From Treponema sp. (GTDB lineage Bacteria; Spirochaetota; Spirochaetia; Treponematales; Breznakiellaceae), in contig JAISPH010000225.1 of NCBI GenBank assembly GCA_031275035.1, forward strand, positions 1-5,336: 5,336 nt of DNA, in the 5' to 3' direction. The translations under genes were made by a program, and so were the position numbers. The notes under the pieces are model-generated. The model did not search any database, had not been told where the DNA came from, and saw only the letters and a program-made list of their open reading frames with translations. Positions 1 through 5,329 of the stretch are shown one piece after another; the first letter of the stretch is position 1; the number at the start of each line of letters is the position of its first letter.

Positions 1-9
1 GGACAACAA

Positions 10-77
10 GTTCGTGTCTGTTCGTGGTTAAATTTCTTCTCTCTTGTGGTTCACGGGGTTCATGGCTAAATTCTTCT
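10..77. repeat. Degenerate two-copy repeat built on GTTCRYG words
   Basis: The heptamer GTTCRYG occurs four times, starting at 10 and 20 (GTTCGTG), 49 (GTTCACG) and 58 (GTTCATG). The second word of each pair is followed by a similar tail: GTTAAATTTCTTCT ends at 40 and GCTAAATTCTTCT ends at 77. The block 10-48 is therefore duplicated in degenerate form at 49-83, with a period of about 38 bases. Read on the minus strand, the words are CACGAAC or CATGAAC preceded by TTTAACCA-like sequence. No open reading frame covers it. It looks like intergenic repeat DNA that may continue left of the window. Its function is unknown. Confidence 0.55.
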
Positions 78-83
78 ATCGTG

Positions 84-97
84 CAGAAGGACTTCTG
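84..97. other. Short inverted repeat
   Basis: CAGAA (84-88) and TTCTG (93-97) are inverted around GGAC. The stem is short, has no T-tract and lies between the GTTCRYG repeat and the cloverleaf-like element. It may be incidental. Confidence 0.25.
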
Positions 98-108
98 GTC
101 CAGGGGGC

Positions 109-225
109 TTTATTCGAAAGTCTGGTTTAATACCCCGCAGCTCTGCTGCGGCTCAAATAAAGCAACGCTTTCAAAAATTCGGTATTAAACCAGGACGGTA
201 CTAAACTTCCTGTCGAACGAGCCTC
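109..225. repeat. Cloverleaf-like structured intergenic repeat, copy 1
   Basis: A perfect 13-bp outer inverted repeat, CTGGTTTAATACC (122-134) and GGTATTAAACCAG (181-193), encloses two hairpins. Hairpin 1 is CCGCAGC-TCT-GCTGCGG (135-151) and hairpin 2 is AAAGC-AAC-GCTTT (159-171), followed by a short A-run. The unit has a left block TTTATTCG (109-116) and a right block AACTTCCT (204-211), GAACGA (215-220) and CCTC (222-225). All of these landmarks recur in the same order at 5200-5329 with different stem sequences that still pair, so this is a repeat family with a conserved fold. It has no coding capacity and sits directly downstream of mutS2. It could be a non-autonomous mobile element (MITE or REP-like) or a structured RNA; the sequence does not decide. 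Confidence 0.75.
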
Positions 226-294
226 TCCGCAAATATGGCAGCGCCTAGAATACCCCGTCGAACCCCTGGTTCGCGCTCTGGTCCGGGGAGGCTC
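219..294. other. Nested imperfect palindrome overlapping the mutS2 stop
   Basis: GAGCCTCTCC (219-228) pairs with GGGGAGGCTC (285-294) with one G-U pair. Inside are AGCGC (240-244) with GCGCT (273-277), and CGAACC-CCT-GGTTCG (259-273), which shares its last base with the middle stem. The right arm covers the mutS2 TGA (complement of 293-295). On the minus strand this is where an operon terminator would sit, but no T-tract follows the left arm (the minus strand reads GTTCGACAGG). It is therefore not a classical intrinsic terminator. The left arm overlaps the right block of cloverleaf copy 1, and AATACCCCG (248-256) repeats that copy's start of hairpin 1, so this may be a decayed neighbouring element. 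It could also protect the mRNA 3' end. Confidence 0.45.
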
Positions 295-2860
295 ATTTCA
301 ACACTACCTCGGTTCTGCCGAAACCGCCGAGTTCGGGCCGGGAAAAGTAATAGTCCGCCACCAGGGGCTGGGTTTTAAGATACTCATGTACCCCCCGCTG
401 GAGTATGCCGTCCCCTTTGCCGTGGATTACGGAAAAGGAGCGGAGCCCCGCCAGGGCCGCCGCGTCGATCTGCCGTTCCAGGGTTTCCAGGGCTTCCTCC
501 AGGCGCATGCCCCTCAGGCTCAGCTCAAACAGAGCCTGGGACGTTCCGGCAAGGTCCGCCGCGGCAATAAAGGGTTTGGCCCCAGGCAAGGGCCGGACCG
601 GAACAAGTTCCGTCTCGGGAAAACTTATCTTGAGGGAGCCTAGTTCTACTATCCAGCGCCGGATCGGGGGAGACCCGTTCCGGGAGGGCCGGGATTTCCG
701 GTCCGCCCGGATTACCCTGCCCCGGCGGCGGGATTCCCCCGCCAATACCTCCGCCCCCGGTTCGATTGCAAGACCTTCGCCGGATTGAGCGGCGGCGGCG
801 TCCATGCCGGCGGCATCCTTGCCGGTGTTGTTGTCAACGGAACCTTCACCGTATTCCGCCTCAAGGCGCCGCCGTTCCGCCGACAGAGCCCGGCTCTCCG
901 CCTCCAGGGCTTCGTTTTCCGCCGCCGCGCTTCCCGCCAGATCCCGGAGAAAATTCTTCACCTTGAGGGTTTTTTCCCGACTCATCTCCCCTTCCTTCAC
1001 CTCCCGTACCAGATTCTCCAGGGTCTTCCGGCTTTCCGAAAGAAGCCGCTGCAGGCTGCCTATGCCGGCGCTTTTAAGATCCAGCTCTTTCTGCCGCAGC
1101 CTAAGCTCTTTAAGATCCGCCCGCCGCCGTTCCTCCCTGAGCCGGGTCTCCTCGCTTTTCCGCTCCTCCGCGGCGGCGTCCAGTTCCCGGCGCTTTTGCC
1201 TGAGCCCCCTGATAAGGGCGGAAACATCGGTACGTTCCTTCTCCAGATAGGACCGGGCCGCCGCCACTATCGAAGGGGCCAGGCCGTTTCTTCCGGCGAT
1301 ATCCACCGCCCGGCTTTCTCCGGGGACTCCCATGACAATGCGGTAGGTAGGGGAAAGGGTCCGGCCGTCAAATTCCACCGAAGCGTTCTCCACCCCTTTC
1401 CGGGTATAGCCGTAATTTTTGAGGATGCCGTGATGGGTGGTGGCGATGAGCCGGACCCCCTTCTCTATAAAATGATCCAGCACAGCCATGGCGATGGCGC
1501 TTCCCTCCTCGGGGTCGGTGCCGGAACCGAGCTCATCCAGCAGGACCAGGGAACGGGCGGCGGCCTTTTTGGCGATGGCGGCGATATTGGTCATGTGGGC
1601 GGAAAAGGTGGAAAGGGATTGACTCAGGGACTGTTCGTCCCCGATATCCGCATAGATGCCGTCAAAGACGGGCAGAATCACCTCCTCCGCAGGCAGGGCC
1701 AGCCCCCACTGGTTCATCAGGGCAAAGAGCCCCGCCGTTTTCAGGGCGGCGGTCTTGCCCCCCGTATTGGGTCCGGTGATGATAACCGTCCGGGCCTCCA
1801 TGGCAAGATCGATGGGGACCGCCCTGGTCCCCAGCAGGGGATGCCGGGCGCCTTTGAGGATCATCCCGTCCCCGGCATGTGCCGGACCGGCGTTTCCGCC
1901 GGAAAGGGCAAAACGGCCCTTGGTTTCATAACTGTAACGGGCCTTGGCCCGGAGCAGTTCCAGGGCCATTACCCTCCGGTGCAGTTCCTCAAGACCTTCC
2001 CGGTGTCCGGCAAGGGCGGCGGTCATCTCCCGGAGAACCCGGAGTATCTCCGCATCGAGGCGGCGCTTTTCGATAAGAAGCTCATTGTTCTTCTCCACCG
2101 CTTCCTCGGGTTCTACAAAGAGGGTCTGGCCGGTGGCGGAAACTTCGTGGACTATGCCCTTGATTCGTCCCCGGTAATTGGCTTTAAGGGCCAGCACAAC
2201 CCTGCCGTCCCGCTGGGAGGGCAGGCTGGACTGGAGCATACGCCGGGTCTCTTCGGCGGAGGTATAGCGGGAAACCGCCTGTTCCAGTTCCCCGGCAAGG
2301 GACCGGAGCCGCCGCTGTATCTCCTTAAATTCGGGCAGATCCCGAAGTCTGCCGCCCTTGTCCATCACCCGGAAGATCTCCCGGCTGGCGGCGCTGCAAT
2401 CGGGGAGGACCGCCGCCGCCCGCTCCAGGGGGCTTGGGGCGCAGTCCCCGCGGCCCCCGGCGGTTTGGCCGGCGGAGATCCTGAGTATCCATCTGCGGAG
2501 ATCCTCCGCCAGTTCGATAAAGATTCCCAGGGCGTAGGCTTCTTCCAGGGTGAGGCAGGTTCCCTCCACGGCAAGCTTGGTCAGGATGGGGGCGGTATCG
2601 GGAAAGCTTCCCTGGGGCTCCCCGCCGGAACTGATCCGGGCCGCCAGCTCGCCCGTTAAAGCCTTGAGGGCTTCAACCTGAACGGGGTCCCTGAGAGGCG
2701 GTTCTTTAAGAAGAAGTTCCGCGGCCTCTGCGCTCCGGGCGCATTCGGCGGCCATGGAACGGATACGATCAAACTCAAGAAGGCCCAGGGTCTTTTCAAA
2801 GGGATCCGGCGGCGGCGGCAATGCGGGGTCCGGTTTTTCAAACTGATTGGCGCTTTCCAT
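293..2860 (-). CDS. mutS2: MutS2 family ATPase with C-terminal Smr domain
   Basis: The 855-residue protein has the full MutS2 layout. An N-terminal core and clamp-type helical region (about 20-340) starts at KTLGLLEFDRI. The MutS-type ATPase follows, with Walker A GPNTGGKT at 363-370, an ADIGDEQS/STFSAHM region at 404-423, Walker B LVLLDE at 438-443 followed by LGSGTDPEEG, and a TTHH switch near 474-477. A long charged coiled coil spans about 535-670, then a low-complexity linker (673-700), a KOW-like segment (700-755) and an Smr domain (about 777-855) with HGKGDG at 813-818. The family lacks the mismatch-recognition domain of MutS. It is known to suppress recombination in some bacteria and, in Bacillus subtilis, to bind and split collided ribosomes. 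The Smr LDLR motif reads LSLR at 780-783, so the usual aspartate is serine. The ATG shares one base with the rsgA stop (TAATG), with an AGGA about 12 nt upstream. Confidence 0.96.
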   Translation of the reverse strand: MESANQFEKPDPALPPPPDPFEKTLGLLEFDRIRSMAAECARSAEAAELLLKEPPLRDPVQVEALKALTGELAARISSGGEPQGSFPDTAPILTKLAVEGTCLTLEEAYALGIFIELAEDLRRWILRISAGQTAGGRGDCAPSPLERAAAVLPDCSAASREIFRVMDKGGRLRDLPEFKEIQRRLRSLAGELEQAVSRYTSAEETRRMLQSSLPSQRDGRVVLALKANYRGRIKGIVHEVSATGQTLFVEPEEAVEKNNELLIEKRRLDAEILRVLREMTAALAGHREGLEELHRRVMALELLRAKARYSYETKGRFALSGGNAGPAHAGDGMILKGARHPLLGTRAVPIDLAMEARTVIITGPNTGGKTAALKTAGLFALMNQWGLALPAEEVILPVFDGIYADIGDEQSLSQSLSTFSAHMTNIAAIAKKAAARSLVLLDELGSGTDPEEGSAIAMAVLDHFIEKGVRLIATTHHGILKNYGYTRKGVENASVEFDGRTLSPTYRIVMGVPGESRAVDIAGRNGLAPSIVAAARSYLEKERTDVSALIRGLRQKRRELDAAAEERKSEETRLREERRRADLKELRLRQKELDLKSAGIGSLQRLLSESRKTLENLVREVKEGEMSREKTLKVKNFLRDLAGSAAAENEALEAESRALSAERRRLEAEYGEGSVDNNTGKDAAGMDAAAAQSGEGLAIEPGAEVLAGESRRRGRVIRADRKSRPSRNGSPPIRRWIVELGSLKISFPETELVPVRPLPGAKPFIAAADLAGTSQALFELSLRGMRLEEALETLERQIDAAALAGLRSFSVIHGKGDGILQRGVHEYLKTQPLVADYYFSRPELGGFGRTEVVLK

Positions 2861-3783
2861 TACAGCAGCTCGTCCTGAATCCTGAGAAAACTTTCATACC
2901 GGTCCTCATGGATGACCCCGGCGGCCACCGCCTCCATGATCTTGCAGCCAGGCTCGGTCCGGTGGGAACAGGAAAGGCCGTAGGTACACTTTCCCGCCAG
3001 GGGGGCAAATTCCCGCATGTAGAGAATAAGCTCCCCGGGACCGATCCCGCTGGGAACCAGCCGGCGCAGGCCGGGGGTATCGATGATCCGGGCCGACCAC
3101 CGGGGAACTTCCAGCATTGAAGACATGGTGGTGGTATGAGTCCCCCGGTCATATTTTTCGTTGAGGGCTCCGGTCCTGATGCGGAGGCCCGGAACCAGGG
3201 CGTTGACGATACTTGATTTGCCGGTCCCGGACTGGCCCACCAGCACCGAAAAGCGGCCGGCGATCAGGGCTCCCAGGTCGTCCATCCCTTCGCCGGTAAG
3301 GGCCGATATCCGCAATGTCCGGTAGCCGATACGGCGGTAATCTTCAAGCCGCTCCTGAATATCGGGATCATCCCGGAAAAGATCCCACTTATTGCAGACT
3401 ATTATTGAAGGAATACCGGCGGCGGCCCCCTGCAGCAAAACCCGATCAAGAAAACGGGGCCTGAAGGGAGGGGACGCCGGGGTGGTAACGCAGAGGACCT
3501 GATCCACGTTGGCCGCAAGAATCTGGGGGGCCTGGCCCTTCTGGTTAAAACGGGCAAAGACCGTGCGCCGTTCCTCCAGGGCCAGGATCAGCCCCGTTCC
3601 GGAATGATCGCCGCCGGCTTCAACCTTGACCATATCCCCCGGCGCCAGGGGATTGTAAAAGCCCTCCACCCCCTTAAGGACCTTGCCCTTGATCCGGCAT
3701 TCCAGCTCCGCCCCGGCGCCGCCGGGATCGATCCGCACGGTAAAGATATTCCGGGAACCCCGGACCACCCGTCCCCGCATCAT
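2860..3783 (-). CDS. rsgA: Ribosome small-subunit-dependent GTPase A (RsgA/YjeQ/YloQ)
   Basis: The 307-residue protein has the normal RsgA length and order. An N-terminal OB-fold (about 1-75) is followed by a circularly permuted GTPase with motifs in the order G4-G5-G1-G2-G3: NKWD 131-134, SALTGEG 160-166, GQSGTGKS 183-190, HTTT 216-219 and DTPG 235-238. A C-terminal zinc knuckle follows. RsgA is a cytoplasmic GTPase that binds the 30S subunit late in its assembly and checks the decoding centre. The knuckle here is C266-x5-C272-x-H274-x5-C280; E. coli and Thermotoga RsgA have four residues between the first two cysteines, so there is one extra. The start is the first of two adjacent ATGs. GGAGG (plus-strand CCTCC at 3794-3798) lies 10 nt upstream of it, and it overlaps the murI stop as ATGA. 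The stop overlaps the mutS2 start by one base. Confidence 0.96.
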   Translation of the reverse strand: MMRGRVVRGSRNIFTVRIDPGGAGAELECRIKGKVLKGVEGFYNPLAPGDMVKVEAGGDHSGTGLILALEERRTVFARFNQKGQAPQILAANVDQVLCVTTPASPPFRPRFLDRVLLQGAAAGIPSIIVCNKWDLFRDDPDIQERLEDYRRIGYRTLRISALTGEGMDDLGALIAGRFSVLVGQSGTGKSSIVNALVPGLRIRTGALNEKYDRGTHTTTMSSMLEVPRWSARIIDTPGLRRLVPSGIGPGELILYMREFAPLAGKCTYGLSCSHRTEPGCKIMEAVAAGVIHEDRYESFLRIQDELL

Positions 3784-4658
3784 GGCAAAACCGCCTCCGA
3801 AACGCCGGGGCGCATGTCGGCAAGCCGGCGCAGTTTAAGGCCGAATGCATCCGCCCGTTTTTGCCAGACCGCTTCGGGCGGCCCGGAGCCGCTGATCAAA
3901 AGGAGGCCCCCCGCGGGGGGCTTGTTCCCGGAGGACGCCGCCGTTCCGGTCTCCGCCCGGAGATCCCCCTCGTCCAGCAGGGTTTCGATGCGGCGGGAAA
4001 CCCCTTCCACCGAATCGTAAATGCCCATATCCGGTTCCGCCGGACCCCGCCCCCCGGCGGCGGCCTTAAATTCATCCAGCAAAAAGAGAAAGTGCGTACA
4101 GCCCAGGACCACGCTATCCGCTCCGGCGGCCCGGAACCGTTCGATGCAGGAGGCGGCCATGCGCCGCCGCTCTTCCCGGTCCGCCTGATCATAGCGGCGC
4201 TCCACAAAGTCCACCAGTTCCGGGGCGGCAATCCCGGTGATGGCGCAGTCCGGGCCATACCTGGCGGCAAGCTCCGCAATGTAGGGGTCCCCTATGGTCC
4301 GGCTGGTTCCCAGTACGCCGATATGCCGCTTCCGGCTGGCAAGAACCGCGGGCTTTACTGCGGGAACGGTTCCCACAAAGGGAATGCCGGGGAAACTCCT
4401 CCTGAGCGCCTCCAGGGCGGACACCGAAGCGGTATTGCAGACCACCGCCGCCAGTTTAGGGTTGAAGATCTCCGCAATCCGGGAAACCAGGGAGGTACAG
4501 AGCCGGATCAGTTCCTCCCGGTCCCTGGAGCCGTAGGGAAAATGCGCCCGGTCCGCCGCATAGACCACGGCCTCGGCGGGATTACGGGTACGAAAATGCT
4601 GACAATAGGGAAGGCCGCCGGCGCCGGAATCTAAAAAAAGTACGGGCCTGTTATCCAT
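3780..4658 (-). CDS. murI: Glutamate racemase
   Basis: The enzyme interconverts L- and D-glutamate in the cytoplasm without a cofactor, supplying D-Glu for the peptidoglycan stem peptide (the MurD substrate). The 292-residue protein shows the two-lobed aspartate/glutamate racemase pattern. DSGAGGL at 10-16 carries the conserved Asp-Ser, ADRAHFPYGSR spans 35-45, CNTAS at 74-78 carries catalytic Cys74, and GCTHF at 186-190 carries catalytic Cys187 and the nearby histidine. GVLGTSRTI at 114-122 matches the usual second-lobe entry. The C-terminal part (about 230-292) is slightly long for the family and has a low-complexity stretch near 236-250, ending with the usual SGxxxx-xxxxxA-xxF tail. The gene starts 5 nt after the stop of the zinc-ribbon gene without a strong ribosome-binding site, so its translation is probably coupled to that gene. 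It is the only cell-wall gene of the operon. Confidence 0.95.
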   Translation of the reverse strand: MDNRPVLFLDSGAGGLPYCQHFRTRNPAEAVVYAADRAHFPYGSRDREELIRLCTSLVSRIAEIFNPKLAAVVCNTASVSALEALRRSFPGIPFVGTVPAVKPAVLASRKRHIGVLGTSRTIGDPYIAELAARYGPDCAITGIAAPELVDFVERRYDQADREERRRMAASCIERFRAAGADSVVLGCTHFLFLLDEFKAAAGGRGPAEPDMGIYDSVEGVSRRIETLLDEGDLRAETGTAASSGNKPPAGGLLLISGSGPPEAVWQKRADAFGLKLRRLADMRPGVSEAVLP

Positions 4659-4663
4659 CTTTG

Positions 4664-4957
4664 CTACTTAAAGAGATCCAGAAACGCGGACCTGGCGGAA
4701 ACCGCCGAATCCCGTTCCCGTCCCGATCCTTCCGAGGCTCTGCGGAACCGGGGGTCCAGGGAAAACCAGTCGCAGAAGTTGCCCCGTTCCTTGTCCTGGG
4801 GAGGATCGGCGCTCGATTCCCTGCAGCCGCCCCGGGCGCCGGGCAGGTAAAGACGGCAATGCCGGCACACCCGCAGATCCCTGCCGCAGTCAGGACAGCG
4901 CAGGGAACGCCCTATGGGCTCTTCATCGGTAACAGGAGTCCCGCAATACCAGCACAT
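4664..4957 (-). CDS. Small cysteine-rich zinc-ribbon protein, function unknown
   Basis: The 97-residue protein has eight cysteines: C2-x2-C5, C21-x2-C24, C31-x2-C34, then C45 and C62. The first two CxxC pairs (CWYC and CPDC) form a typical zinc ribbon. The second half, CRHC...YLPG...C...DKERGNFCDWF (about 31-65), matches a pattern I remember from uncharacterised bacterial proteins (CxxC...C...DKExxNFCDYF), but I know no assigned function. The tail from about 70 is charged and Ser/Arg-rich, ending in FLDLFK. There is no signal peptide or membrane segment, so it is probably cytoplasmic. I chose the ATG at 4957 because the ribbon begins at residue 2 and a -10 box lies six bases upstream. The frame stays open to 5140, but that extension would cross the promoter and a terminator hairpin. 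As the first gene of the operon it could be a regulator or a metal- or nucleic-acid-binding factor; this is unproven. Confidence 0.8.
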   Translation of the reverse strand: MCWYCGTPVTDEEPIGRSLRCPDCGRDLRVCRHCRLYLPGARGGCRESSADPPQDKERGNFCDWFSLDPRFRRASEGSGRERDSAVSARSAFLDLFK

Positions 4958-4992
4958 AGCATCATCATATCCGGCCCCCGGAGCCCTGGCAA
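4958..4992 (-). promoter_or_regulatory. Sigma70-type promoter, apparently leaderless
   Basis: On the minus strand, TTGCCA (4992-4987) and TATGAT (4969-4964) are separated by exactly 17 bases. Each box matches the consensus (TTGACA and TATAAT) at five of six positions. The six bases GATGCT (4963-4958) follow the -10 box, and the next base is the A of the ATG at 4957. The usual -10 to +1 distance puts the transcription start on or within a base or two of the start codon. No Shine-Dalgarno sequence precedes this ATG, which fits a leaderless message. The promoter lies just downstream of the terminator at 5046-5074 and would drive the whole four-gene operon. Confidence 0.65.
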
Positions 4993-5045
4993 GGGACGCC
5001 GGGGTCCCGGCGTTGTACGGATGAAAAACAAACCGCGGGGCTATG

Positions 5046-5074
5046 AAAAAACTCCCGGCGGACCGGGAGTTTTT
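5046..5074 (-). terminator. Strong intrinsic terminator upstream of the operon
   Basis: CTCCCGG (5052-5058) pairs with CCGGGAG (5063-5069) across a CGGA loop. It is flanked by an A-run (5046-5051) and a T-run (5070-5074) that extend the stem by five A-T pairs. Because of the flanking A and T runs it can terminate in both directions. On the minus strand it would stop a transcript coming from the right before the operon promoter. On the plus strand it would stop antisense transcription coming out of the operon. No gene in the window ends at it on either strand, so its cognate transcript is probably a gene right of the window or an RNA from 5075-5195. Confidence 0.75.
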
Positions 5075-5100
5075 GGGCTGAACCCTGGGGCGAACGCTTA

Positions 5101-5114
5101 GGAAGCCGCCTTCC
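5101..5114. other. Small hairpin GGAAG-CCGC-CTTCC
   Basis: A 5-bp stem with a four-base loop lies in the gap between the terminator at 5046-5074 and the larger hairpin at 5149-5194. It is one of several closely spaced palindromes. On its own it is weak evidence for a structured transcript. Confidence 0.3.
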
Positions 5115-5115
5115 A

Positions 5116-5142
5116 GCCGGCGCCGGCGTCCCAAATGCATTT
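5116..5142. promoter_or_regulatory. Two adjacent perfect palindromes, possible operator
   Basis: GCCGGCGCCGGC (5116-5127) is a perfect 12-base palindrome. AAATGCATTT (5133-5142), five bases further on, is a perfect 10-base palindrome. Dyads like the second are common as binding sites of dimeric repressors, but no regulator is encoded here and no promoter is recognisable beside them. The first could arise by chance in GC-rich DNA. They may equally be part of an RNA fold. This is an inference only. Confidence 0.3.
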
Positions 5143-5148
5143 AGTTAC

Positions 5149-5202
5149 AGCCCCGGAAGCGCTTAGTCTTGGCAGATGCGCCGTTTCCGGGGCTCTTCTT
5201 TT
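5149..5202 (+). terminator. Terminator-like hairpin with T-rich tail on the plus strand
   Basis: AGCCCCGGAA (5149-5158) pairs perfectly with TTCCGGGGCT (5185-5194), and an inner GCGC (5159-5162) can pair with GCGC (5178-5181). TCTTCTTTT follows on the plus strand (5194-5202), giving an intrinsic-terminator shape in that direction. The long apical region and interrupted T-run make it weaker than the one at 5046. No plus-strand gene precedes it, so it may instead be the 5' stem of a minus-strand RNA that ends at 5046. The T-rich tail runs into the left block of cloverleaf copy 2. Confidence 0.45.
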
Positions 5203-5329
5203 ATTCGCAGTGGGGTCAATACCCTCTGCACACTTTCGTGTGCGAGCTTTAGGGCGGTTAGAGTTGGCAACGCCAACAAAAAAATGGTAGTAGACCCCAC
5301 GTTAATAACTTCCTTACAGAACGAACCTC
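5200..5329. repeat. Cloverleaf-like structured intergenic repeat, copy 2
   Basis: The left block TTTATTCG is at 5200-5207. The outer stem is GTGGGGTC (5210-5217) with GACCCCAC (5293-5300), continued after a small internal loop by TACC (5220-5223) with GGTA (5286-5289). Hairpin 1 is GCACAC-TTTC-GTGTGC (5228-5243). Hairpin 2 is GTTGGC-AAC-GCCAAC (5263-5277), followed by an A-run. The right block has AACTTCCT (5307-5314), GAACGA (5319-5324) and CCTC (5326-5329). The order and landmarks match the copy at 109-225, but arm sequences differ throughout while pairing is kept. The linker between the hairpins is 19 bases here and 7 in copy 1. The element may continue past the end of the window. Confidence 0.75.

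Noticed and set aside
10..77. CRISPR array
   Set aside because: The repeat words are only 7 bases, degenerate and irregularly spaced, with no uniform repeat-spacer pattern and no cas gene.
109..225. tRNA gene, because of the cloverleaf-like shape
   Set aside because: There is no 7-bp acceptor with standard D, anticodon and T arms, no T-loop GGTTCRANNCC and no suitable anticodon loop. The outer stem is 13 bp and the hairpin loops are 3 bases.
785..2659. A 624-residue open frame on the plus strand opposite mutS2
   Set aside because: It is antisense to a full-length, motif-complete MutS2. Its translation is Gly/Pro-rich without recognisable domains, as expected from a GC-rich shadow frame.
3861..4634. 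A 257-residue open frame on the plus strand opposite murI
   Set aside because: It is complementary to murI, which has all its catalytic motifs; this frame has low-complexity Gly/Arg/Pro composition and no family signature.
4958..5140. N-terminal extension of the zinc-ribbon gene up to the ATG at 5140
   Set aside because: The extension would translate through the intrinsic terminator at 5046-5074 and the promoter at 4958-4992, and has no recognisable protein character. The zinc ribbon starts exactly at the ATG at 4957.
5135..5290. A 51-codon plus-strand frame starting at ATG 5135
   Set aside because: It has no ribosome-binding site, crosses the hairpin at 5149-5194 and most of cloverleaf copy 2, and the sequence there is explained by nucleic-acid structure instead.
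5200..5329. Integron attC recombination site
   Set aside because: The folded shape is reminiscent of attC, but I could not find the RYYYAAC and GTTRRRY core pair at the ends on either strand in either copy, and there is no integrase or cassette array.
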